64,000 nt of DNA from an uncultured Clostridia bacterium. GTDB taxonomy: Bacteria > Bacillota > Clostridia > Oscillospirales > Oscillospiraceae. Location: positions 169,605-233,604 of the forward strand of contig CANSAE010000001.1 in assembly GCA_947644595.1 (NCBI GenBank). The letters are read 5' to 3'. The notes under the pieces were generated by a model that ran no database searches, was not told the origin of the DNA, and saw only the letters and a list, made by a program, of their open reading frames with translations. Below, in pieces: positions 24,630-32,896 of this stretch. Made by a program: the position numbers and the translations under genes. The first letter of the stretch is position 1. Every line of letters begins with the position of its first letter.

Positions 24630-25790
24630 TCACATCAGCGTTTTCATATTTCCAAGCCGTTCCAAAGCTTCGTTCAGTGTTTCCGCGCTTTTGGCAAAGT
24701 GCATACGAATATACCGATGCTCAGGAATATCGTAAAACGCAGAGCCCGGCACAGCGCCGACACCGACCTTCTCCGCCAGTTTCAAGCAGAAATCCACATC
24801 GGTATCGTAACCCTGATATTCAGAAATATCCAGCATGACATAGTAGGCGCCCTCCGGAACATTATGGCGAATTCCAAGGCGGTCCAGGCCGCTGAGGAAC
24901 AAGGTACGCTTTTCGTCATAGATACCCAATAGCTCTCTGTAGTAGTCATCTTCCATCTCAAGGCCCACAACGGCAGCTTCCATCAAGGGCGCAGCCGCAC
25001 CTACGGTAAGGAAATCATGGACCTTTTTCGCTGTATCAACAATCTCTTCCGGCGCGATAATGTAACCCAAGCGCCACCCTGTGATGGAATAGGTTTTGGA
25101 TAGAGAGCTGCAGGAAATGGTGCGCTCAAACATTCCGGGCAGTGATGCCATATAGGTATGATGGTACGGCGCATATACGATGTGCTCATACACTTCATCG
25201 GTGATGACATAGGCATCATACTTTTTGGCCAGGTCTGCAATGACGGTTAGTTCTTCTTTTGTGAAAACACGACCAGTCGGGTTGGAAGGGTTGCACACCA
25301 CGATGGCCTTAGGGTGCTGACGGAACGCATCTTCCAGTTTTTCCGGATCAAAGCGGAATTCAGGTCCCTCCAACTGCACATAAATCGGTACCGCACCGGT
25401 GAGAATGGTATCCGCACCATAATTTTCATAAAAAGGAGAGAAAATGATGACTTTATCTCCGGGATTGCACACCGTCATCATGGCGCACATCATAGCCTCG
25501 GTACTGCCGCAGGTAACCAAAACCTGGGTATTCGCATCAATGGGAAGTCCCATATACTGGCTCTGTTTTTTCGCCAGCGCTTCTCTGAAATTCTGAGCGC
25601 CCCAAGTAACTGCATACTGGTGAGGTCCTGCTCCGGAAATTTCTGCAAGGCGGTCGGTAATTGCTTTTGGAGGGTTGAAATCAGGAAATCCCTGAGAAAG
25701 ATTGATCGCATTATATTCCAATGACACACGTGTCATCCGGCGAATGAGAGAATCTGTAAACGTATCGGTTCTGCTGGAAAGATTTTGCAT
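24630..25790 (-). CDS. PLP-dependent class I/II aminotransferase
   Basis: 386 residues, fold type I subfamily I-gamma-like. The PLP Lys is in SSLSKTYSITGWRLGY; NPSNPTGRV, DEVYEHIVY and the phosphate-binding CGSTEAM are present. The N-terminal INLSQGFPDFNPPKAI matches the branch with methionine/kynurenine aminotransferases (YbdL-like). Preferred amino acid unknown. The ATG follows GGGGA. Confidence 0.92.
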   Translation of the reverse strand: MQNLSSRTDTFTDSLIRRMTRVSLEYNAINLSQGFPDFNPPKAITDRLAEISGAGPHQYAVTWGAQNFREALAKKQSQYMGLPIDANTQVLVTCGSTEAMMCAMMTVCNPGDKVIIFSPFYENYGADTILTGAVPIYVQLEGPEFRFDPEKLEDAFRQHPKAIVVCNPSNPTGRVFTKEELTVIADLAKKYDAYVITDEVYEHIVYAPYHHTYMASLPGMFERTISCSSLSKTYSITGWRLGYIIAPEEIVDTAKKVHDFLTVGAAAPLMEAAVVGLEMEDDYYRELLGIYDEKRTLFLSGLDRLGIRHNVPEGAYYVMLDISEYQGYDTDVDFCLKLAEKVGVGAVPGSAFYDIPEHRYIRMHFAKSAETLNEALERLGNMKTLM

Positions 25791-25872
25791 AGTGGTTTAT
25801 CCCCTTTTTTCTATATCTGCCAAGTTCACAAGTAGAGTTAGCATAGACCATTTTCCCAGCGCTGTCAAGCCC

Positions 25873-26388
25873 TTACAGCAAAACAATTGCCAGAATACAT
25901 CCCGCAGCAAGGCCGAGCCCCGTATACAAACGGGCATCCGTCTGGTATCGATGCCGAAGCGCTTCATATCCGGTATTCAATTCCATGATACAACGTTCTA
26001 TAGAAACACATTCTTCTGCCGCGTCGTACCGCCCCAACACGTTTCCCAGCGTAAGTAAGGCTTCCTGTTCTGTTGATGTCAGGGCGGAACAGCAGAAAGT
26101 GACCGCAGTTTTCCAGCAACGCGTGAAATAAGGGACGCCCTGAAGCTCCAACTGTTTGGATACCTCGGCGAAGAACATACCGGAATACTTTTCGTTTGAG
26201 CTGGCCAGCATTTGAATAATCTCTCCCATTGGTGTAAGATTGGTTTGAATTTCACAAATCATGATTCGAAACGCAGAGATAAGTGCGGACAGCATCGCCA
26301 AATGCTCCTTCATATCCGACGTTTTTCTTCGTGCAAACATACCTCCGGCTAGGATCAGAAAGCATGCCCCCATCATTTGTATCATCAT
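25873..26388 (-). CDS. spoIIIAB: Stage III sporulation protein AB
   Basis: 171 residues with a membrane helix at each end and a helical middle, as in SpoIIIAB. Part of the SpoIIIA-SpoIIQ channel linking mother cell and forespore. The ATG overlaps the spoIIIAA stop by four bases and follows GGTGA. Unusually, no spoIIIAC follows: the next gene on this strand is an aminotransferase. Confidence 0.85.
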   Translation of the reverse strand: MMIQMMGACFLILAGGMFARRKTSDMKEHLAMLSALISAFRIMICEIQTNLTPMGEIIQMLASSNEKYSGMFFAEVSKQLELQGVPYFTRCWKTAVTFCCSALTSTEQEALLTLGNVLGRYDAAEECVSIERCIMELNTGYEALRHRYQTDARLYTGLGLAAGCILAIVLL

Positions 26389-27263
26389 AAATCAGTCACC
26401 GTATAAACCCTATTTCCATTCTGCTTTTGGATACAGACTGCCTTTTGAAAAATATCATAAGAAAACAGATCTTGAAACAGCTTTTTTTGCTTGAGACTAT
26501 CAGCATCACTCCCATGAACTGTTGTCAGCAGCCCTACACCACAGCCGGATGCTTCTAAAATAGCCGGTAAGTCGGCCACTGCTGTAATCTCATCCATTGC
26601 CAGAATATCTGGTGCCATGGTCCGAATGAGCATAATGGCAGCCTGGCATTTCGTCACGTTGGTTATGATATCTACATGGGGGCCTAAGTCAAATTGCGGA
26701 ACGCCGTGGTGCATCGACGCAATCTCTCCCCGCTCGTCCGCCACGGCGATTCGAAAACCATCCTTGGACAGACGGCGGATCAGTTCCCGCAGAAGGGTCG
26801 TTTTTCCCATACCGGGAGGCGAGATAATCAAAGTATTCTGAAAGCCCTTTGCGCAAAGGCACGGCATCAATTCATCTGCACATCCTATCGCGGGCTTGGG
26901 CACCCGAATGCAAAGGGAGGAAATATTCCGAAGAGCCTCAATTTGACCCTCGCGCATGGCACCCTCTCCGCACAAACCAATGCGGCTGCCCCCTTTTACG
27001 GTAATATAGCCGTGTTTCATCGTTTCGGCCGCAGAATGATAGGACCCTCCCGTGGCACTAAGTACGATATGATCGATATCCTCCCGCGTAACAGGTCGAT
27101 TTACAGATAATACTTTTTCGCCTGTGCTAGTCTTGACCAAAATCGGCAATCCGCGGCGGATTCGCAGTTCTTCAATGGCATTTTGCGTTGCAGCAGATAA
27201 ATTTTTTAATGCGCCGGCAAAATCCTGCGGGAACAATGCCGTTACATCGGTCAGGCTGTCCAT
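26385..27263 (-). CDS. spoIIIAA: Stage III sporulation protein AA (secretion-type ATPase)
   Basis: 292 residues. An ATPase related to type II/IV secretion motors that powers the SpoIIIA channel. Walker A is ISPPGMGKTTLL; the aspartate-box/Walker B region reads RTMAPDILAMDEI. The N-terminal region has EELRIRRGLPI and the family ITVKGGSRIGLCG. The ATG follows GGAGGCGATAG. It couples to spoIIIAB by overlap. Confidence 0.94.
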   Translation of the reverse strand: MDSLTDVTALFPQDFAGALKNLSAATQNAIEELRIRRGLPILVKTSTGEKVLSVNRPVTREDIDHIVLSATGGSYHSAAETMKHGYITVKGGSRIGLCGEGAMREGQIEALRNISSLCIRVPKPAIGCADELMPCLCAKGFQNTLIISPPGMGKTTLLRELIRRLSKDGFRIAVADERGEIASMHHGVPQFDLGPHVDIITNVTKCQAAIMLIRTMAPDILAMDEITAVADLPAILEASGCGVGLLTTVHGSDADSLKQKKLFQDLFSYDIFQKAVCIQKQNGNRVYTVTDL

Positions 27264-27310
27264 CCTATCGCCTCCTATAGTGGAGTGTATGTCCCTGTCT
27301 CGGAAGATAT

Positions 27311-27343
27311 GAGGAACGGCAGCCCTTTAGGCTGCCGTTCCTC
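27311..27343 (-). terminator. Terminator after the DUF1015 gene
   Basis: GAGGAACGGCAGCC and its complement form a perfect 14-bp stem with a 5-base loop, six bases past the stop. It ends the long ybaK-to-DUF1015 run. Confidence 0.9.
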
Positions 27344-27348
27344 ATCAT

Positions 27349-28596
27349 TTATCGAATTTTTCGACACTCCAGATAATAGCGTTTTTCCGCTGCTTCTCCA
27401 ATGGAAAAGCTCTTTTTACAAAATACGCCGGTATTCATCACAGAAGTGAACAGTTCTCCTTTTTCCATTGCGGGCAGTAAAATACTTGCTGCATCCTTTT
27501 GCCCACCGAAGGCCGCCGCCTCTTCATCTCCGTGGATGTAATCCACTTCTCCGTTATGGGCTTTCGCATAGGTCTGGCAAAAACGGTCTACCCGTTCAAT
27601 CACTTGGCCGATGCTCTCCGCAGAGACAAAGCCAACCTCTGTAATGCCGCCAAACACCATCGTTACTGCGGTGCCCTGTTCTGAAAACAAGTCCGTTCGC
27701 GCTTTTGCCGCAAAATCAGCCGGATTGATCTGAAAGACTGTTCGGTGGATGGGATGGAACATAATGCCTGCATCATGGATATTCACCAACTCCACCAAGG
27801 CGAAGCGGGCCGGATGGGTCATTTTTTCCTCGGGAGACAGCTTATCGCGGACCATTTCCCAGCATTTTCTGGCAGCTGCCAAGCTATGGTTCCCGTCTCC
27901 CATGGCATAGAGGATTGCGCCTTCCGAACGGCCGTATTTTTCTGTTAGAACAGCATCATCCGCCAAAGCGTCTAATTGAGCGGAAAGGTCCGCGGCCTTT
28001 TTCCCTTCGATTTGCATCCCGCGAATATGCCCGCCTCCGCACATAAGTTCAAAGTCATACAAGGTGTTTCCCACCGACTGCTCAGCACAACTCATAACTG
28101 TGTCCGCCGGATCATCAATAAATACCATGATATGTGGCATTTCCAGACATGCCTGCTGACGAATAGCGACCCGGGGAGGGAGACGGCTTTCTACAGTATG
28201 CTCTGTAGCACGGATCGGCGTTTGGGAATTTTCTGCGTAATCGTACTGCTCCAAATCCAATACGCCCACTAAACCCCGGCGAACACTCCCGCCTGGCAAC
28301 GTACGTTCTACAAAAATATAGCTTTGTTCCAGCGTAGTAAATACGTCAGAAGAGAGGTATTGCTCCATCGTTCGGTTGATCTTTTCTCCCTCTTTCTGCT
28401 GGTCCACAGTTTGCAGGTATGCCTCCGGAAGCATCAAATGCATTGTAGAGGGTACATCAGCAGTCTTAGCCGCTACGGTATCCCAATACCCCTGGTCTGA
28501 GGAAAACTGGTCACAGGCAACTGTGCTCCAAAGTGTCATATCACAGTTTTTCGGAAGCAAGATATCCCCGGGGCGAAATATATTCTTTTTGATCAT
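27349..28596 (-). CDS. DUF1015 family protein
   Basis: 415 residues, full length for the family. The N-terminal FRPGDILLPKNCDMTLWSTVACDQFSSD and the internal YAMGDGNHSLAAARKCWE are conserved DUF1015 motifs (also called SerK-like after kinases in archaea). The biochemical role in bacteria is not established; free-serine kinase activity is known for some relatives. It lies three bases after the mreB-like gene. Confidence 0.88.
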   Translation of the reverse strand: MIKKNIFRPGDILLPKNCDMTLWSTVACDQFSSDQGYWDTVAAKTADVPSTMHLMLPEAYLQTVDQQKEGEKINRTMEQYLSSDVFTTLEQSYIFVERTLPGGSVRRGLVGVLDLEQYDYAENSQTPIRATEHTVESRLPPRVAIRQQACLEMPHIMVFIDDPADTVMSCAEQSVGNTLYDFELMCGGGHIRGMQIEGKKAADLSAQLDALADDAVLTEKYGRSEGAILYAMGDGNHSLAAARKCWEMVRDKLSPEEKMTHPARFALVELVNIHDAGIMFHPIHRTVFQINPADFAAKARTDLFSEQGTAVTMVFGGITEVGFVSAESIGQVIERVDRFCQTYAKAHNGEVDYIHGDEEAAAFGGQKDAASILLPAMEKGELFTSVMNTGVFCKKSFSIGEAAEKRYYLECRKIR

Positions 28597-28599
28597 AGC

Positions 28600-29631
28600 T
28601 TATCCTTTCAGCTGCCGTTTACGGGCAATATTGATCATTCCATCCTCCATGTTGTCCAGATTGGACAGCATCTTGCCCGCTCCGTAAGCCGTGCAGGAGA
28701 GTGCGTCATCTACAACGATGGTGGGAATTCCCGTATCCCGGGAAACGATGCGGTCCAGACCGTACAACAGGCTGCCACCGCCGGACATGATGATGCCGTT
28801 GCGGCCGATATCTCCCACAAGTTCCGGAGGGGTGCGCTCCAAAACAGAGTGTACTGCCTCCAACACCTTTTTCGTTGGCTCCACCAGCACTTCTGCCAGT
28901 TCTTTGGATGTGACGGTCACGGTCTTGGGCATACCGGTAGCGAGGCAGCGGCCCTTGACTTCCTCCAACGGGTCATCCTCTCTTGGGACAATACCGCCAA
29001 TACTGCGTTTCAGTTCCTCTGCCGTACGCATACCAATGACCACATTGTGTTTGGTGCGTATGTAACGCACGATGGCCTCATCAAATGCTGTGCCGGCAGT
29101 TTTGACTGATCGGCCTTCTACCACACCATTCAGGGAGACCACTGCTACATCTGTTTTTCCACTGCCAATGTCAATGACCAGACGGCCATCCGGTTTGGAG
29201 ATATCCACACCAGTCCCCACTGCTGTGGCAAGGCTTGACTCCGTCAGATAGGCTTTTCTGGCGCCGGCCTCCACGATTGCATCGATCATAGCGCGTTCTT
29301 CCACGCCGGTGATGCTGCCCGGTACTGTCAGAAGCATTCTGGGTTTGAACAAGCTGAAAGAGGTGACCTTCTTTACAAATTCCGTCAGCATGGCAACTGT
29401 CATGTCATAGTCAGAAATGACACCGCTGCGGATAGGATGGATCGCCACAATATTTGCGGGAGTCCGGCCCAGCATTTTTTGGGCTTCCTGACCGACCTTC
29501 AGCAGTTGGCCGGTATGCTTGTCCACTGCCACGACTGTCGGTTCCCGGAGAACGATTCCCTTCCCCTGGGCATAGATCAACGTTGTGGAAGTTCCCACAT
29601 CAATGGCAATATCTCTTTCAAATATGAGCAT
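28600..29631 (-). CDS. mreB: MreB/Mbl-type rod-shape-determining actin homologue
   Basis: 343 residues. MreB-family filaments guide lateral peptidoglycan synthesis. The actin-fold phosphate loops are present: IAIDVGTSTTLIYAQGKG, VIDIGSGKTDVAVVSLNG and IIMSGGGSLLYGLDRI. The ATG after GAGGTG is chosen over a GTG nine bases upstream. mreC and mreD are not adjacent, so this may be an Mbl or MreBH-type paralogue; exact subtype unresolved. Confidence 0.9.
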   Translation of the reverse strand: MLIFERDIAIDVGTSTTLIYAQGKGIVLREPTVVAVDKHTGQLLKVGQEAQKMLGRTPANIVAIHPIRSGVISDYDMTVAMLTEFVKKVTSFSLFKPRMLLTVPGSITGVEERAMIDAIVEAGARKAYLTESSLATAVGTGVDISKPDGRLVIDIGSGKTDVAVVSLNGVVEGRSVKTAGTAFDEAIVRYIRTKHNVVIGMRTAEELKRSIGGIVPREDDPLEEVKGRCLATGMPKTVTVTSKELAEVLVEPTKKVLEAVHSVLERTPPELVGDIGRNGIIMSGGGSLLYGLDRIVSRDTGIPTIVVDDALSCTAYGAGKMLSNLDNMEDGMINIARKRQLKG

Positions 29632-29649
29632 TGTTTTCACCTCAAAAGT

Positions 29650-30306
29650 TTAATCATCACGTTTTCTCGCCAATGCCGCACAATACACACGCTCCGCGCC
29701 TGCCATGCCAAGCATTCTTGCACATTCCGAAAAGGTCGCACCGGTGGTCACGATATCATCGATCAACAGCACCGTTTTTCCGGAAACAAGAGATTTGTCC
29801 CGCACCTGATAAGCTCCGGAAACATTTGCACGGCGCTTTTCAGCAGAGCCTGTTCTGGATTGCTGCGCTGTATGGACGGTCTTTTCCAGCACCGGCTTAC
29901 AAGGGAGCCACAATTCCTGTGCCATCGTCTCCGCCAAAAGCTGAGATTGATCGAAGCCCCGTTTTTTCAGACGTTTCCCGCTCAGCGGTACCCATGTTAC
30001 AATATCCACCTGATTTTCCAGATACGCTGACACACAATCTGCCATTAAAATTCCGAATGGTTCACAGTAGGCGCTCATCCTTTGAAACTTGTATCTTAAA
30101 AGTGCATCGCGTACTTCTCTTTCATAATACAACGGAGATAGGCTTACTGTAAAGAAATTTCCGCTCTGTTTTCCGCCATTTTTTGTAAAAGGCAGATTTT
30201 TCTCGCATTTTTCACAGCAGCCACGGCATTTTTTCTCGATCAGCGCACCGCAAAATGCACATTTTGACGGATAGAGCAGGTCCAACAGATATGGAATCAA
30301 CCTCAT
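29650..30306 (-). CDS. comF: ComF family phosphoribosyltransferase-like protein
   Basis: 218 residues. An N-terminal zinc-ribbon-like region with CAFCGALIEKKCRGCCEKC is followed by a phosphoribosyltransferase domain with the PRPP loop VLLIDDIVTTGATFSECAR near the end and RGFDQSQLLA in the middle. ComF is needed for DNA uptake in competent bacteria; in Clostridia its role is unclear. Its ATG overlaps the recD2 stop by four bases. Confidence 0.92.
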   Translation of the reverse strand: MRLIPYLLDLLYPSKCAFCGALIEKKCRGCCEKCEKNLPFTKNGGKQSGNFFTVSLSPLYYEREVRDALLRYKFQRMSAYCEPFGILMADCVSAYLENQVDIVTWVPLSGKRLKKRGFDQSQLLAETMAQELWLPCKPVLEKTVHTAQQSRTGSAEKRRANVSGAYQVRDKSLVSGKTVLLIDDIVTTGATFSECARMLGMAGAERVYCAALARKRDD

Positions 30307-32531
30307 CTGGACCCACCGCCTGACAGCTCCAGTAGGCGCAGCCGTAATCCGCTGTATCGTCTGGAGCGCACATAATTATCAATCATACGATAGGCCGCGG
30401 CCTCATTTCCCACGCATACCAACAACTTTTTTGCCCTGGAGACCGCAGTATACAGGACACCGCGCACCAACAATTTCGGAGAACAGCCGCCCAGCGCCAG
30501 AATCACCGCCGGATACTCGCTGCCCTGAGACTTATGGATCGTGATCGCCCAGGCGTGCTCCAATTCGTTGAGCAAATCGAAGGTGTACATGGCAATGCGC
30601 CCATCAAAATCCACTTCCATCAGTCCGGCCTGTTCGTCTATTTGCCTAATATATCCAATATCCCCATTGTATATACCGGCGCTGACTTCCGCCGAGCCCT
30701 CTCTGTGCCAGAGTAAATCGTAGTTATTCCGAATCTGCATGACCTTATCTCCCTCACGGAATATCACATCGCCAAAGTGTTTTTCCCGTTTGTCCGCATG
30801 AGGGGGATTGGCTGCCTGCTGGAGACGTCGGTTCAGGGAGTAGGTCCCCATAACTCCGTTGCGTGTGGCGGAAAGGACTTGGATATCCTGCATGGGAAAT
30901 CCCATTTTTTCCGGCAGACGCCGGGAAAATACATCTATAATGGTATCTGCCGAGGATACAGCGTCCTTACGGCGCATCATGAAAAAATCTCCCGCATTTT
31001 CCCGTAGGTCCGGATGCTCCCCCTGATTGATCATGTGCGCAAAGCGAACGATCTTACTATTTTCATCCTGACGAAAAATTTCTGTCAGCCGTACTGCCGG
31101 AATCACCCCGCTGGAAATAACATCCTCAAACACTTTACCAGGGCCTACTGACGGAAGCTGATCGGCATCTCCTACCATAACGAGCCGGCAGTTGGGACGC
31201 ATAGCCTCCAGCAGCGCTTTCATAAGCGTGATATCCACCATGGAGCATTCGTCGATAATGACCGCATCACATTCCAGGGGATGGAGTAGATTTTTCTTAA
31301 AGATCACACTTTCTCCGTCCTCGGAAATCGTTGCCCCCAGAAGCCGGTGAACGGTTTGCGCATCCCGTCCGGATAACTCTGACAATCGCTTAGCCGCCCG
31401 GCCGGTAGGAGCCGCCAAGATCACATCCAATCTCATTTTTTCAAACAGCGCAATGATCGCCTTCACACAAGTGGTCTTGCCAGTTCCTGGCCCTCCTGTA
31501 ATGGCCAGGACCCGATGTTCCGACGCCAACGTGATCGCCTGCCGCTGCAATGGCGCATAAATCAGCCCTGTTTGCCGCTCAATGGCAGAAATAATGGAAT
31601 CTATGCTTTCTTCATCAGAAAAATCGGTACCGATCATATCAAACAGTGTCTTGGCGGTGAAGGTCTCCGCTTCAAAAAGCCCCCGCAGGTAGCAGGCATC
31701 TACTCCGCCAATCATTTCACTGATGATAGAACCGTCATCCAGCATGGTATCCAGCGCGGACGCAATCTCTTCCTCATCCACAGAAATCAATTGCGCCGTC
31801 GCTACGATCAATTTTCCTCTTGGAATAAAGCAATGTCCATTATTGGTGTTATGAAGCAATTCAAACGTAACCGCCGAAGAAATGCGTGAAAAGCTGTCTC
31901 CGTCAAATCCCAGTTCAACGGCCAGCTTATCTGCATCAAAAAAGTTCCCGCCAATAGATTCTCCTGCCAATATGTAAGGGTCCTCGCACAACGCTTCATA
32001 GGCATCCGCTCCATGGTATTTATACAGACGCAGAGCATAAATGGGAGAAATCCCGTGCTGGCACATCAATTCTGACAGTCTCCGCACCGTATGGTCCCGC
32101 CGGAACGCGGCGGATATCTCATTAGCTTTCTGCGGGCTGATCCCCTTGATCTCCGCAATTCGTTCCGGGTAATTCTCGATGATATTCAGGCTGTTCGCAC
32201 TGAATCTGTTCACGATCAGAGACGCCGTAGCCGGGCCAATTCCTTTGATGCAGCCAGAGCAAAGATAATCATAAATGCTCTCCGAAGTATCCGGCAGCCG
32301 CCGGGAACAGCTCTCTACCTTGAATTGCCGGCCATGGGCAGTATGGGTGACCCAACTGCCAACCGCATACAAACTCTCTCCGGGGGATGCATAGGGAATA
32401 CAGCCAACTACGGTAACAAGGTCCTCACCATCCACATCTAATCGGATGACTGCATACCCGCTGTCATCACTGCGGTAAATGACAGAATCTATTCTTCCCT
32501 GTAATTCTGCTGTTCCTCGTTCGTCTCCCAC
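30303..32531 (-). CDS. recD2: ATP-dependent RecD-like DNA helicase RecD2
   Basis: 742 residues from a GTG nine bases after AAAGGA; an upstream TTG (32558) would add nine. An N-terminal OB-like domain and helix-hairpin-helix region (CIKGIGPATASLIVNRF; near 85-150) precede the SF1B helicase core: Walker A ITGGPGTGKTT, Walker B VIIDECSMVD, GDADQLPSVGPG, and the C-terminal UvrD-like part with IHKSQGSEYPAVIL and YTAVSRAKKLL. RecD2 is a 5'-3' helicase of organisms without RecBC. It overlaps the upstream small gene by 43 bases. Confidence 0.95.
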   Translation of the reverse strand: MGDERGTAELQGRIDSVIYRSDDSGYAVIRLDVDGEDLVTVVGCIPYASPGESLYAVGSWVTHTAHGRQFKVESCSRRLPDTSESIYDYLCSGCIKGIGPATASLIVNRFSANSLNIIENYPERIAEIKGISPQKANEISAAFRRDHTVRRLSELMCQHGISPIYALRLYKYHGADAYEALCEDPYILAGESIGGNFFDADKLAVELGFDGDSFSRISSAVTFELLHNTNNGHCFIPRGKLIVATAQLISVDEEEIASALDTMLDDGSIISEMIGGVDACYLRGLFEAETFTAKTLFDMIGTDFSDEESIDSIISAIERQTGLIYAPLQRQAITLASEHRVLAITGGPGTGKTTCVKAIIALFEKMRLDVILAAPTGRAAKRLSELSGRDAQTVHRLLGATISEDGESVIFKKNLLHPLECDAVIIDECSMVDITLMKALLEAMRPNCRLVMVGDADQLPSVGPGKVFEDVISSGVIPAVRLTEIFRQDENSKIVRFAHMINQGEHPDLRENAGDFFMMRRKDAVSSADTIIDVFSRRLPEKMGFPMQDIQVLSATRNGVMGTYSLNRRLQQAANPPHADKREKHFGDVIFREGDKVMQIRNNYDLLWHREGSAEVSAGIYNGDIGYIRQIDEQAGLMEVDFDGRIAMYTFDLLNELEHAWAITIHKSQGSEYPAVILALGGCSPKLLVRGVLYTAVSRAKKLLVCVGNEAAAYRMIDNYVRSRRYSGLRLRLLELSGGGSR

Positions 32532-32845
32532 AGGGGCACATCCTTTCTCTGAAAGCAAACACCTTTTTTCCGTCTGGACAGACGCTGCGCAACCTCACGC
32601 GTTTCTTCATCCATTCCGGCGTCTACGATTACCACATTGCCCGGCATCGTTCCGTTGGATTCCAGCCATGCAAGTCCAGCAATTGTTTGTTCCAGACAGG
32701 GTTCAAATCCGCTGACCTTGACCACTACCGTAATTTTCGTGTGTTTTCCCTTGGCCAAAGGCATCAGCAGCATGCCCCGCAGAAGCCACACAAATAAAAT
32801 CAACGTTCCGGCAATGATAAACGCACTGATGATATCAAGCAACAT
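32489..32845 (-). CDS. Small membrane-anchored protein of unknown function
   Basis: 118 residues. One N-terminal membrane helix (about 1-28, ISAFIIAGTLILFVWLLRGML) precedes a compact cytoplasmic domain (ITVVVKVSGFEPCLEQTIAGLAWLESNG...VVIVDAGMDEETREVAQRL) that loosely resembles the start of a glycosyltransferase-2 fold, too short to be an enzyme. The ATG follows GGAGGGAG. It runs 43 bases into recD2, implying coupling. I do not recognise a named family. Confidence 0.7.
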   Translation of the reverse strand: MLLDIISAFIIAGTLILFVWLLRGMLLMPLAKGKHTKITVVVKVSGFEPCLEQTIAGLAWLESNGTMPGNVVIVDAGMDEETREVAQRLSRRKKGVCFQRKDVPLWETNEEQQNYREE

Positions 32846-32896
32846 AGCGCTCCCTCCTTGGACCATCCTATGCTGCAGGATATTCTTTGGTTCTCA

